From the NCBI GenBank assembly GCA_003255065.1, contig QAOA01002314.1, positions 147,797-211,796 of the forward strand: a stretch of DNA of 64,000 nt, written 5' to 3'. Made by a program: the position numbers and the translations under genes. Origin of the DNA: Cercis canadensis (lineage: Eukaryota > Streptophyta > Magnoliopsida > Fabales > Fabaceae). The stretch's first letter is position 1. Every line of letters begins with the position of its first letter. Below are positions 47,648 to 60,393 of this stretch, in pieces. A model generated the notes under the pieces. The model was not told the origin of the DNA, did no database searches, and worked only from the letters and a program-made list of their open reading frames with translations.

Positions 47648-50294
47648 TGTCGCAATGTCCTTTTCGGGAGCGCAACGACGTGAGGCAGCGAAAAGAATAG
47701 GTATAAAAGTGTAAGTTTTGAAAAGCTTTTTAATTAAAAAAATGATTGAAGAAAACTAATAGAGTCGCCGCCAATAGATTTAAGGCATGATTGGATGCCT
47801 ATATATAAAAAAAAGTTTGGTCTACATTATCAGAGTTTCGTAAAGGAGTTGGTTACGTGCAGGAAAAGTGTTAGCACCTTACGATGCCCGTTCTAGCGAA
47901 CGGTTACCAATTTAATTTTATGTCATCTAAAAAATTGTTGAATGAAATTGGTCCTTAAATTATATGTTAAAATAGATTAATGTGTTATTAAGCCCCACTA
48001 GCACTTCTGCCAAAACCTAAAAAGATGCCTAAAAACTATTAGGTAGAGACAGTGATTGTCATTACAATCCTCCCTCAATTTATTCCATCATAGGTGGTTT
48101 TTAGAAATTTCACTAACTAAGTGATAACAAGATACACGAAATGCAATTTATTATGTGTTCAAGAAATGAGTTTGAGATTCGTGACAAAAGATTTTTATCG
48201 GATATCTTTATTTAAGTCCACCAGTACATCTGAAAAGACTAAAGTGATACTCCTTACCTCCGAAATGTCAAGGAATCATCGTCATCACAACCATCCTTAA
48301 CTATTCCATCGTCGGTAATCTTATTCTAACATGAACAGAAATAATGATAAAATAAGATAAAATGCAACGTAAAATGTCAAAATATAGTAATTAAAAGAAT
48401 CGAAGCAATATTGAGAATTTCGTTGGCCACTCCAGTACCTCTGGCATAACCAAGAAATTATCTCTCACCTCAAGAAAATTAAGAAAGATTGTCAACACAA
48501 TTTTTCCCCAACTTAATATGTCGTCAGGCTTCGATTTTATTTAAAAAACAAAGTTAACATTTTAACAAAGTAAATGAAATAATAAAGTAACAATTTAGTG
48601 GGCTAAACAATAAAATAATGATAACTACAATAAAAGGGACTTATTCATATTACTAAAGTCCAAACTCATCAATAACAAGTAAAGCATTAAGAAATTATCG
48701 AAAAAATTGAGTAAATCAACCTAATTCAATGGGCTTGGTCCAATAAGAAAAACCAAAATAAAATTGGACAACTAGTAAAATAAAATGGGCCACCAAAAAA
48801 GAAATACTAACCAAGTCCAATCCAAATAATACTAGAACAAAAAGCTATGAAGAATAAAAAAGAAACAAGTTGAGCTGCTAGCCCAATTTGTGGGCCTAGT
48901 CTAGCAAACACATAAGTCAAACAAAACAAAACCCTATAACCCAGCAGATCCTAACCCATTTAGCCCAATAACTTAATAACTCAGAAAAAAAAAAAAGCCC
49001 AAACAACCCATACTAACACTAACAAAACCAAAAGCCATATTCAAAAACCCAAACAAACAAATATACACCTAAAATGGAATTAGTAAATAAGCTTTAAAAG
49101 AAGAAATCAGATAGCAAAATAGGACCATGTGATAAAGAGAAGAAAACAGATAGGAAAAGGGGGAGACAGAGCAAAAGGGGAAAATGCAGGGGAGAAAAGG
49201 AGCTTCTTTCTCAAGTCTAGAGTTCAAGAAATTGGTCTTAGCTTGAGTAAATGGTGTGCCAAGGTAAGAATCTCCCTCTTTATTTTATTTTTCTCTCTAG
49301 AGTTTCTCTGATTCTCTCTCTTTAAATCTCAGTTTTCCTCTCTCTAGGAACTGTTTCTCTTTCTAAAAATTGGGGGTTTCCATGTACCCTACCTCTGTGA
49401 TTTTACAAATTGATGGTATGAAGGTAAACCACATCCCTCCAACTCTTTGTTTTCTTTCCAATTTCTCTTATTTCATCACTTCAAATCTTTGTGGGTCTCT
49501 GTTCTCTCTCTTTAGGTGATGTTTCTCTCTCTAGATTGGGTGCTAATGGGAATGGGAATGGGGGTGGAGCCATCGCTACCGGTGGTCCCACCCTTCTGCC
49601 TTGCTCCTCTCTTAGCTTAAAAATAAAATATTTCTCCTTTATCGAAATAAAGATAAGGAAACTCTTAATTTTTTTTGTATGATTGGTGCTCTGTGTGTGA
49701 TGTGAGTACTAAAAGAAAGAAAGAAAATGTGAGGGTGAGTGAATAGAAAATATATGTGGCGCCCCTCCCTTTTCTTCAAATGTTTTCCTTTTTTTTTTTT
49801 TTTTTTTTTTTNTTTTTTTTTTTTTTCCAGAGCTCCTCCTCTAAATTGTATTCTGGTACCTCCTCTGTATATCGCTCTTAATTTTATTTTTTTTCTGGTT
49901 GCTTTGTTTTGTGAGGCTTTTATAGCCAGAGTTTTGTGCAAGTTACAATTGGTTACTTATTGATATGGGTTTTCTGTTTCCTTTTGGAAGTTGCAAGGGG
50001 CACTGACAGGGTGGGTGGTGCCGGACTAGTGAATAACATTTCGTCGAAAGCTGGATTGCCGCCCAGGAGTCAAGACTATATTGCAGAAAGATTGCTTGCC
50101 GCCTACAATGACATTTATTTCTTCTTTGCTTTTTATTATTCTTCATTTTTAATAATAATAATAATAATAATTTTTTTTTGTACTTTTTGTACTTTTTATC
50201 TTTTTAAGTTATTATTATTTTTGTAAGTATTTCAACATTTTTGTTTTTGTATTTGTTCTTTATAGGTTGACCCGTACGAAATTGGGTATCAACA
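47648..50294 (-). repeat. LTR, 2.6 kb, same family as 25229-27730
   Basis: It starts tgtcgcaatgtcc and ends gggtatcaaca on the plus strand and shares long blocks with the solo LTR at 25229. It includes a long T-run (about 49790-49826) with an undetermined base at 49812 and a tandem ATA stretch near 50152-50170. Confidence 0.75.
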
Positions 50295-50514
50295 GCAGCC
50301 CCTATTTGCCTATTCTTTCGAATAGAAAGGATACGGCAAAGGTTTATGACACTTAATTTTGTTAAAGGGATAACTCTATAACATGCTCAAAAATTTTCAA
50401 ACAATTGTAAATGAGATGAGGTGGCAATGTGAGAAAGATTAAAATACTTGTTATGATTTTTTATGAAAGGTAAGAGATGCTTTAAAAGAGCGAAACCTGG
50501 GGACAAGTCCCGGC

Positions 50515-51031
50515 TAAAATTGAAAGAGGTATGATGGCCTAAAATGCGCTTTAGACACAACACCCTAAATTGAATGAGGGGCACGGTCACAAGACCTTGC
50601 GTAAATTGAAAGAGGTATGACAACCTAAAATGTGCTTCAGACACGACGCCCTAAATTGCAAGAGAGGCCCGATCGCAAGATCTTGCCTAAATTGAAATAG
50701 GTATGACAACCTAAAATGCTCTTTAGACATGACACCTTAAATTGAAAAAAATGTGCGGCCACTAGATCTTGCCTAAATTGAAATAGGTATGACGACCTAA
50801 AATTATCTTTAGACACGACGCCCTAAATTGAAAGAGAGGCGCGGTCACAAGACCTTGCCTAAATTGAAATAGGTACGACGGCCTAAAATGCTCTTTAGAC
50901 ACGACACCTTAAAGTGAAAGAGAGGCGTGACCACTAGATCTTGCCTAAATTGAAATAGGTACGACAACCTAAAATTCTCTTTAGACATGACACCCTAAAT
51001 TGAAAGAGAGACGCGGTCACAAGACCTTGCC
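50515..51031 (-). repeat. 86-bp tandem repeat, six units
   Basis: Units begin near 50515, 50601, 50687, 50773, 50859 and 50945. Each contains aaattgaaataggta, a 'cctaaaat' word, 'tttagacacgac' and a variable tail. Tails alternate between ggtcacaagacc (units 1, 4, 6) and ccactagatc (units 3, 5), with unit 2 intermediate. It sits just upstream of the LTR in transcript orientation, where Tat/Ogre elements often have tandem arrays. Confidence 0.85.
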
Positions 51032-52439
51032 TAAAAAATGTGAACTTGAATGCAAAATAGATATCATGGGCGGTGCATCAATGAAAAGGTGACCCATTTT
51101 AAAACATTTGAAAAACAAAATTTATTTCCTTTTAAACTTATTTGTTCACCATTACACCATGTGAAGGCACTATTATGGACTCAATGGCATTTCGTTAGTG
51201 GCCAAGAGAGAAGATTGGCGATTTTGATAGGGGAGAAGAAGAATTCATCAAGAAAATTTGCTTTGTGGGTACAATTGGGTATCAAACCTAACCCTGAACA
51301 AGTCTCCACATCCACAAACACTTTTTGTTAATCAATTATATCAAAATCTCATTGTCGTGTGGTCAATGTGCTTTTCTTTCAATAGCCTTTCCAATCTTGT
51401 GTTAATCAATTATTGTATCATTTGAATGTCTTGTTTCCACCTTGTTGGTAATAGAGACTTACTTGAGAAATAAGGAAATTAATGTTCAAGATGAAACAAA
51501 ACTTATAACGATGGTTACAAGAAGGAAACAACAAGAGAAAGAAAGACAAGATCAGTACATGATCTCAAATTCGGGGAAATAGCCAAGAGACTCAAAATTA
51601 AATGCTCATTTCAAGTAAAGAGCTTGATTGTGGAAAGAGTAACTGGTCTCCACCCAACTTAGTCTTTAAAAGTATTTGTCCCAAAATTAAAGTTCTTAAA
51701 AATGAAATAGTCTGTCATTAATCATAATGGACTTGTAGGCTTGTAATGCGGCCATGATTCATGTATGAAGGAAATGGATAAAAGGGGCCCAAAAACTGTT
51801 TTATGGGCTAAGAAAGATAAAGGATCATTTCCAGAGTAAGTCATTACCGTGACTTGTTGAGCTTCCCCTCCCCCCCCCCCTTTTTTAGGGATTGGATTTT
51901 GGAATATGCCAGCATATATTGTCACTTTGTAACTAATGCTCTTCTTTATCATTTTTTCAAATGATCATATATCAAAACACTATTATTACAACCACTAGTA
52001 TGAGAGTGATCCTTGCTTGGGCATACTTTGAAAGAAAGCCCAGATGTAGGGTGATCCTTGTCTTGGTATGTTTTGAAATAAAGATTCAAGCTCGAAAAGG
52101 ACAACAAATGATGAAAAATTTTATGAGAATAGCAGAAAAATGGCTAATCCTCCTTTCAACTCATAATTATCCATTTAAATAACCTTGATCCAGGGATAAA
52201 CTACTATTAATGGATGAGTATAAACCAGTCTATTGATTTATGTTTTTTTTTTCTTTTTTCTTTTTGGACAATAATAAAAAGCTCATGGAAAAAGATTATA
52301 GAGCAATCAAGAAACAAAATGGAAAGGAGTTGAACTTCATTCATTGGAAAAGAAAAGTACCCACCATACCACTTAAATGGAAATAAGACTTTAAACAAAA
52401 CATTGAAAAGATAAACACAAGATGTGGACATTGTTCAAC

Positions 52440-52700
52440 ATTCCTAAAAATCTCCAAGATTCTTTTACACAATCTCAGGGTTGTGACTCGACATTGGATT
52501 AGTGACCAGATTTGGACCGGAAGGATTGCTATCTTTCTCTGCAAATGTCAACCAACTGGCATCCTTAAGTTTCTTCACCTTGAACTTGAACTGATAGCAG
52601 CTTTCAATTGAATGACCAGGTGCTCCACCATGATAGATGCAACTCTCATTTGGCTTGTACCACTTAGGAGGCAGGTTCGAGACAAGGATTTAAGGTTTAG
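52440..52700 (-). mobile_element. Tat-type gag C-terminal remnant
   Basis: The minus strand shows a PGHSIESCYQFK region followed by KKLKDASWLTF and NPSGPNLVTNP, a pattern of the gag end of Tat-lineage gypsy elements. It is a short fragment and part of the broken element at 47648-52820. Confidence 0.55.
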
Positions 52701-52918
52701 GGCCAATCAAATTACTTTTCAACAAAGATTGATATAGGTCCGCACATGGAATGGGTATATCATCAAATTTCATCTTTTCTTTCTTTTGTGGAATGAAAGA
52801 GTTTGGAGAAGCAAGGGTGAGTGATGCGTTCGCGTACCCGAAGGATCGAAACGGAGTGTCTGGATACCTGTCTTGTGTGCCACTCTTCTCGCCTGTTGAA
52901 TGGTTTCTTGATGCGTTC

Positions 52919-53635
52919 ACGTACCCGAAGGATCGAAACGGAGTGTCTGGATACCAAACTGTGGGATGACCTTGGTTATCTCAATAGGGTGAACCCTTAG
53001 CAAGGAAGGATCCTTGGTAAGTTCAAGTTCAAGTTCTTTGCCCAAGAACAACAGGGAAGCTCTCAATCCAGAGAAACTCAATAATTCAGAAACTGAATAC
53101 TATTAATCTCCAAAACTGTTTTGCAAAGGCATACACGAATTCCTTATATAGGCAATTCGGCTAGGAGGCTACAAGCTATGATGGATCCTCTAAGAAAGTT
53201 AATAAAACCCTAATACCCAGTTTGGCCCATAGATATAAAGGCCCAAAATATTAAAAACGAATTTAAAACTAGTTAAACGTTTTGGCCCATAAACATAAAA
53301 GCCCAAAAATAAAACTAATAACTAATTAAACGTTTTGGCCCATAAACATAAAAGCCCAAAAATAAATCTAATTAAATTAAACATTATTTTTGGCCTGCTC
53401 CAAACTTGGGCTCCAAGCTGGCCCATGTGCACCTTCTACAAGAGACAGATAAGTGATCCATCTCAACTCTGAACTTGGCCCAGCTGCTCTTTCTTTGGTC
53501 TGCACCTCTTGGACTAGGCTCAACAATGCCTCTCTCACTCGCTTAGCTCTGCTTCTAGTCATCGGGCCTCCAACTCCAAGCAAGGGATCATGAACACTCC
53601 TAGGGTTAGGGCATGTAGCAAGCTGATTCACATCA
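52919..53635 (-). repeat. LTR of the tgatgcg family, with an internal small duplication
   Basis: 717 bp, tgatgcg...cacatca. It is longer than the sister copies because a segment of about 50 bp with cccataaacataaaagccc is doubled near 53275-53370. Directly left is an isolated copy of just the first ~47 bp of the LTR (52822-52868). Confidence 0.8.
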
Positions 53636-53641
53636 TTCAAA

Positions 53642-54050
53642 TGATGCGTTCACGTACCCGAAGGATCGAAACGGAGACTGAGAATTGCTTTCTTGCCACG
53701 TCAGTCCATCGACCCCCGATGATGCGTTCACGTACCCGAAGGATCGAAACGGAGTGTCTGGATACCAAACTGTGGGATGACCTTGGTTATCTCAATAGGG
53801 TGAACCCTTAGCAAGGAAGGATCCTTGGTAAGTTCAAGTTCAAGTTCTTTGCCCAAGAACAACAGGGAAGCTCTCAATCCAGAGAAACTCAATAATTCAG
53901 AAACTGAATACTATTAATCTCCAAAACTGTTTTGCAAAGGCATACACGAATTCCTTATATAGGCAATTCGGCTAGGAGGCTACAAGCTATGATGGATCCT
54001 CTAACAAAGTTAATAAAACCCTAATACCCAGTTTGGCCCATAGATATAAA
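53642..54050 (-). repeat. Partial tgatgcg LTR preceded by an isolated LTR-start fragment
   Basis: A 34-bp copy of the LTR start (53642-53675) is followed by about 44 bp of other sequence, then a second start at 53720 that runs 331 bp before joining integrase-like sequence at about 54051. The abrupt join is a rearrangement or an assembly switch. Confidence 0.7.
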
Positions 54051-57000
54051 GATAGTAGAGTGTACAGTGCGATTATAAGCAAACTCAACATGCGGCACAG
54101 ATTGTTCCCAACGCTTAAGATTCTTTTGCATAATAGCACGCAATATAGTAGCAAGTGTTCTATTAACAACCTCAGTTTGCCCATCTGTCTGAGGATGTGC
54201 AACCGTAGAAAATAGAAGCTTAGTCCCCAATCGACCCCATAGGGTTCGCCAAAAGTGACTTAGGAACTTCACATCTCTATCACTCACTATTGTTCTAGGT
54301 AAACCATGCAAGCGCACTATTTCTTTAAAGAACAAGTCAGCAATGTGTGTTGCGTCATTAGTTTTAGCACAAGCAATAAAGTGAGCCATCTTGCTAAACC
54401 TATCAACAACCATAAAGATACTATCTTTCCCACCTGGTGACCTTGGCAGCCCTAGCACAAAGCCATCTTGCTAAACCTATCAACAACCACAAAGATACTA
54501 TCTTTACCACCTGGTGACCTTGGCAGCCCTAGCACAAAATCCATAGAAATATCAATCCAAGGTTGACTAGGTATAGGTAATGGTGTATAAAGTCCATGTG
54601 GCATAACTTTGGACTTGGCCTGTTTACAAGTAATACACTTGTCACAAATAGAAAGCACATCATGTTTCATGTGAGGCCAATAAAAATGTTCATGTAAAAT
54701 ATCCAAAGTCTTTTTAACACCAAAGTGCCCCATTAGGCCACCACTATGCGTCTCTCTAACAAGCAAATCACGTATAGAACATGCAGGCACACATAATTTA
54801 TCTTTCTTAAACAAGTACCCATCATGCCTATAATAATCACCACTAGCATACTTAGCACAAGCAATCCATAGTTGACCGAAATCAGAATCAGATTCATACA
54901 AGTCTTTGATAAGCTCAAAACCTAATAGCTTAGCATGCAAAGAAGTAATTAAAGTATACCTTCTAGACAAGGCATCAGCAACGACATTCTCCTTCCCAGC
55001 TTTATATTTAATAACATAGGGGAACGTCTCAATGAACTCTAACCATTTGGCATGTCTCTTATTTAACTTACCTTGGGATTTCAAATACTTCAAGCTCTCA
55101 TGATCCGAATGAATGATGAATTCCCGAGGCCATAGATAGTGCTGCCACGTTTGGAGAGTCCTCACTAGAGCATAAAGCTCTTTGTCATAAGTGGGATAAT
55201 TTAATGCTGCCCCATTAAGCTTCTCACTGAAATATGCAATAGGCTTGGAATCCTGCATCAAAACAACCCCTATTCCAATACCTGAAGCATCACATTCAAT
55301 CTCAAAAGCTCTGTCAAAGTTAGGCAAACATAAAAGAGGAGCACTAGTTAAAGTTTCCTTTAAAGTGGTAAATGCCCTCTCTTGTTCCTCGCCCCACTTA
55401 AAACTCACATTTTTCTTAACTAGTTCATTTAGGGGTGCGGCTATGGTGCTGAAATTCTTTACAAACCGCCTATAAAAACTAGCTAAGCCATGGAAAGATC
55501 TTACCTCATTCGCATTCTTAGGTGTAGGCCAATCTCGGATTGCCTTAACCTTCTCCTCATCCATGCTCATACCCTTAGAACTTACAACAAACCCAAGAAA
55601 TATAACAGAATCGGAACAAAATGCACACTTCTTAAAATTAGCATACAATTTATGTTCTCTCAAAGCAATAAAGACATCATGCAAGTGTGACACATGATCA
55701 TCTAGGGTTTTGCTATAAACTAGGATATCATCAAAATAAACCACCACAAATTTTCCAATAAAGGCACGCAAAACATGGTTCATTAGTCTCATGAAAGTGC
55801 TAGGTGCATTAGTTAAACCGAAAGGCATTACTAACCACTCATACAAACCATATTTTGTTTTAAATGCAGTTTTCCACTCATCTCCTTCTTTCATGCGAAT
55901 TTGGTAGTATCCATTCTTTAAATCTATCTTAGAAAAGACACTAGAACCATACAACTCATCAAGCATGTCATCTAATCTAGGGATAGGATGTCTATACTTA
56001 ACCGTGATTTGGTTGATGGCTCGGCAATCCACACACATGCGCCATGTCCCGTCTTTCTTTGGCACCAAGATAACTGGAACTGAACATGGGCTTAGACTTT
56101 CTTTCACGAATCCCTTTTGTACGAGCTCATCTACTTGCCTTTGAATTTCCTTTGTCTCGTCAGGATTAGCTCGGTAGGCTGGTTTATTAGGGATAGTCGA
56201 TCCAGGAACAAAGTCAATCTGGTGCTCTATGCCCCTCAAGGGAGGCAAACCATGTGGTATCTCTTCAGGGAAAATATCAGTAAATTCCTGCATCAAAGAA
56301 ACAACCACACTAGGCAAAGAAGGGTTAAGAGAGTTAGTAAAATAAACATCCTTGTACATAAGTACAAGAAGGGTTGGCTTAGACAATAGAACACTCTTGA
56401 CCTCACTTTTTTGTGCAAAAGCACTCACTTTTTGTCTTCTCTCACTCTTTTTGTCCGTACTTTTTTCTTTTTCTCTCTCAGCCTCTTTTTCTTTGGCTGC
56501 TTTTTCTTCTCTCTCTTTACATTCTTTTGTAATCTTTGCTTGATCCGCATATGCAAGAGCAGGTTTTAAAGGTTTCAACAAAGTGGCCTTGTCATTCTTG
56601 TAGACAGTGTAAGTGTTGTTGTATCCGTCATACTTCACTCGCCTATCAAACTGCCATGGTCGTCCCAACAAAATATGACAAGCATGCATAGGCACCACAT
56701 CACACAGTACTTCATCTTTAAAAGTACTAAAGGCAAATGCAATCCTAACTTGCTTGTTTACCCATAGGTCTCCTCTATCATTCAACCACCTTAGCCTATA
56801 AGGCGAGAGGTGTGGAATAGTAGGTAAATTCAACTTTTCTACGGCCAAGGTACTAACATCTCTATCACTCACTATTGTTCTAGGTAAACCATGCAAGTGC
56901 ATTATTTCTTTAAAGAACAAGTCAGCAATGTGTGTTGCATCATTAGTTTTAGCACAAGCAATAAAGTGAGCCATCTTGCTAAACCTATCAACAACCACAA

Positions 57001-59756
57001 AGATACTATCTTTCCCACCTGGTGACCTTGGCAGCCCTAGCACAAAATCCATAGAAATATCAATCCAAGGTTGACTAGGTATAGGCAATGGTGTATAAAG
57101 TCCATGTCGCATAACTTTGGACTTGGCCTGTTTACAAGTAATACACTTGTCACAAATAGAAAGCACATCATGTTTCATGTGAGGCAAATAAAAATGTTCA
57201 TGTAAAATATCCAAAGTCTTTTTAACACCAAAGTGCCCCATTAGGCTACCACCATGCGTCTCTCTAACAAGCAAATCACGTATAGAACATGCAGGCACAC
57301 ATAATTTATCTTTCTTAAACAAGTACCCATCATGCCTATAATAATCACCACTAGCATACTTAGCACAAGCAATCCATAGTTGACCGAAATCAGAATCAGA
57401 TTCATACAAGTCTTTGATAAGCTCAAAACCTAATAGCTTAGCATGCAAAGAAGTAATTAAAGTATACCTTCTAGACAAGGCATCAGCAACGACATTCTCC
57501 TTCCCATCTTTATATTTAATAACATAGGGGAACGTCTCAATGNCCTCAGAAGGATTCGTCCTCGAATCTGAATCGTCACCTTGGGATTTGAAATACTTCA
57601 AGCTCTCATGATCCGAATGAATGATGAATTCCCGAGGCCATAGATAGTGCTGCCACGTTTGGAGAGTCCTCACTAGAGCATAAAGCTCTTTGTCATAAGT
57701 GGGATAATTTAATGCTGCCCCATTAAGCTTCTCACTGAAATATGCAATAGGCTTGGAATCCTGCATCAAAACAGCCCCTATTCCAATACCTGAAGCATCA
57801 CATTCAATCTCAAAAGCTCTGTCAAAGTTAGGCAAACATAAAAGAGGAGCACTAGTTAAAGTTTCCTTTAAAGTGATAAATGCCCTCTCTTATTCCTCGC
57901 CCCACTTAAAACTCACATTTTTCTTAACTAGTTCATTTATTCAAGCTCTCATGATCCGAATGAATAATGAATTCCCGAGGCCATAAATAGTGCTGCCACG
58001 TTTGGAGAGTCCTCACTAGAGCATAAAGCTCTTTGTCATAAGTGCGATAATTTAATGCTGCCCCATTAAGCTTCTCACTGAAATATGCAATAGGCTTGGA
58101 ATCCTGCATCAAAACAGCCCCTATTCCAATACCTGAAGCATCACATTCAATCTCAAAAGCTCTGTCAAAGTTAGGCAAACATAAAAGAGGAGCACTAGTT
58201 AAAGTTTCCTTTAAAGTGGTAAATGCCCTCTCTTGTTCCTCGCCCCACTTAAAACTCACATTTTTCTTAACTAGTTCATTTAGGGGTGCGGCTATGGTGC
58301 TGAAATTCTTTACAAACCGCCTATAAAAACTAGCTAAGCCATGGAAAGATCTTACCTCATTCGCATTCTTAGGTGTAGGCCAATCTCGGATTGCCTTAAC
58401 CTTCTCCTCATCCATGCTAATACCCTTAGAACTTACAACAAACCCAAGAAATATAACAGAATCGGAACAAAATGCACACTTCTTAAAATTAGCATACAAT
58501 TTATGTTCTCTCAAAGCAATAAAGACATCATGCAAGTGTGACACATGATCATCTAGGGTTTTGCTATAAACTAGGATATCATCAAAATAAACCACCACAA
58601 ATTTTCCAATAAAGGCACGCAAAACATGATTCATTAGTCTCATGAAAGTGCTAGGTACATTAGTTAAACCGAAAGGCATTACTAACCACTCATACAAACC
58701 ATATTTTGTTTTAAATGCAATTTTCCACTCATCTCCTTCTTTCATGCGAATTTGGTAGTATCCATTCTTTAAATCTATCTTAGAAAATACACTAGAACCA
58801 TACAACTCATCAAGCATGTCATCTAATCTAGGGATAGGATGTCTATACTTAACCGTGATTTGGTTGATGGCTCGGCAATCCACACACATGCGCCATGTCC
58901 CGTCTTTCTTTGGCACCAAGATAACTGAAACTAAACATGGGCTTAGACTTTCTTTCACGAATCCCTTTTGTACTAACTCATCCACTTGTTGAATTTCCTT
59001 TATCTCATCAAGATTAGCTCGGTAGGCTGGTTTATTAGGGATAGTCGATCCAGGAACAAAGTCAATCTGGTGCTCTATGCCCCTCAAGGGAGGCAAACCA
59101 TGTGGTATCTCTTCAGGGAAAATATCAGTAAATTCCTGCATCAAAGAAACAACCACACTAGGCAAAGAAGGGTTAAGAGAGTTAGTAAAATAAACATCCT
59201 TGTACATAAGTACAAGAAGGGTTGGCTTAGACAATAGAACACTCTTGACCTCACTTTTTTGTGCAAAAGCACTCACTTTTTGTCTTCTCTCACTCTTTTT
59301 GTCCGTACTTTTTTCTTTTTCTCTCTCAGCCTCTTTTTCTTTGGCTGCTTTTTCTTCTCTCTCTTTACATTCTTTTGTAATCTTTGCTTGATCCGCATAT
59401 GCAAGAGCAGGTTTTAAAGGTTTCAACAAAGTAGCCTTGTTATTCTTGTAGACAGTGTAAGTGTTGTTGTATCCGTCATACTTCACTCGCCTATCAAACT
59501 GCCATGGTCGCCCCAACAAGATGTGACAAGCATGCATGGGCACCACATTACACAACACTTCATCTTTAAAAGTACTAAAAGAAAATGCAATCTGAACCTG
59601 CTTGTTTACCCATAAATCTCCTCTATCATTCAACCACCGTAGCCTATAAGGCGTGGGGTGTGGAATAATAGGTAAACCCAACTTCTCTACTGCCAAGGTA
59701 CTAGCAACATTAGTACAAGATCCACTATCAATAATTACGCTACATACCTTGTCTCC
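54051..59756 (-). mobile_element. Repeated pol regions of the gypsy mosaic
   Basis: Minus-strand long open regions show gypsy reverse transcriptase (YFDDILVYS motif), RNase H ([18 protein letters not shown]), an integrase zinc-binding part and integrase core ([11 protein letters not shown]), and the protease-side [11 protein letters not shown] motif. These occur in overlapping repeats instead of a single gag-pol order. It is a broken fossil. The copies differ only slightly by eye, so the duplication, if real, is young. Confidence 0.75.
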
Positions 59757-59757
59757 T

Positions 59758-59901
59758 GATGAACACACTTTTTATATAATAGTTATCCCTCATACTTAGT
59801 CTTTTAAACCTATTTTGGGCTGAATTGCATAGACTTAGACCTCATTTCATGACTTTGGAATAAGTATGAGGGATAACTATTATATAAAAAGTGTGTTCAT
59901 C
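59758..59901. repeat. Perfect 41-bp inverted repeat (144-bp hairpin) at a duplication junction
   Basis: The left arm 59758-59798 and right arm 59861-59901 are exact reverse complements (start gatgaacacac, end gtgtgttcatc), with a 62-base loop. It fills the join between two copies of the protease-side region and is not part of either. It could be a small MITE without a visible duplication, or a join product. Confidence 0.85.
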
Positions 59902-60393
59902 ATTCTCTCTCTTTACATTCTTTTGTAATCTTTGCTTGATCCGCATATGCAAGAGCAGGTTTCAATGGTTTCAACAAAGTAGCCTTGTTGTTCTTGTAGA
60001 CAGTGTAAGTGTTGTTGTATCCGTCATACTTCACTCGCCTATCAAACTGCCATGGTCGCCCCAACAAGATGTGACAAGCATGCATGGGCACCACATCACA
60101 CAACACTTCATCTTTAAAATTACTAAAAGAAAGTGCAATCTGAACCTGCTTGTTTACCCATAAATCTCCTTTATCATTCAACCACCGTAGCCTATAAGGC
60201 GTGGGGTGTGGAATAGTAGGTAAACCCAACTTCTCTACTGCCAAGGTACTAGCAACATTAGTACAAGATCCACTATCAATAATAACACTACATACATTGT
60301 CTCCCACCAAGCATCGATTTTGAAAGATATGCTTTCTATGTTCTTCGATGTCATCTTCCCTCGGTTGTATGTTGAGCACACGCCTAGACACCA

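Larger units (their letters stand above)
47648..52820 (-). mobile_element. Tat-like gypsy fragment: gag end, tandem array, 3' LTR
   Basis: Read on the minus strand: a gag C-terminal piece (about 52440-52700) with GAPGHSIESCYQFKFKVK and NPSGPNLVTNP motifs seen in Tat/Ogre gag; low-information sequence; an 86-bp tandem array (50515-51031); and a 2.6-kb LTR (47648-50294). No pol region is present. The right end stops where the gypsy LTR pieces start. The flanking bases do not form a duplication, so the piece is truncated or rearranged. It is a broken fossil. Confidence 0.65.

Noticed and set aside
50515-51031. Possible CRISPR-like array
   Set aside because: The repeats are contiguous 86-bp units without unique spacers, in a plant nuclear context next to an LTR. 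It is an ordinary tandem repeat.
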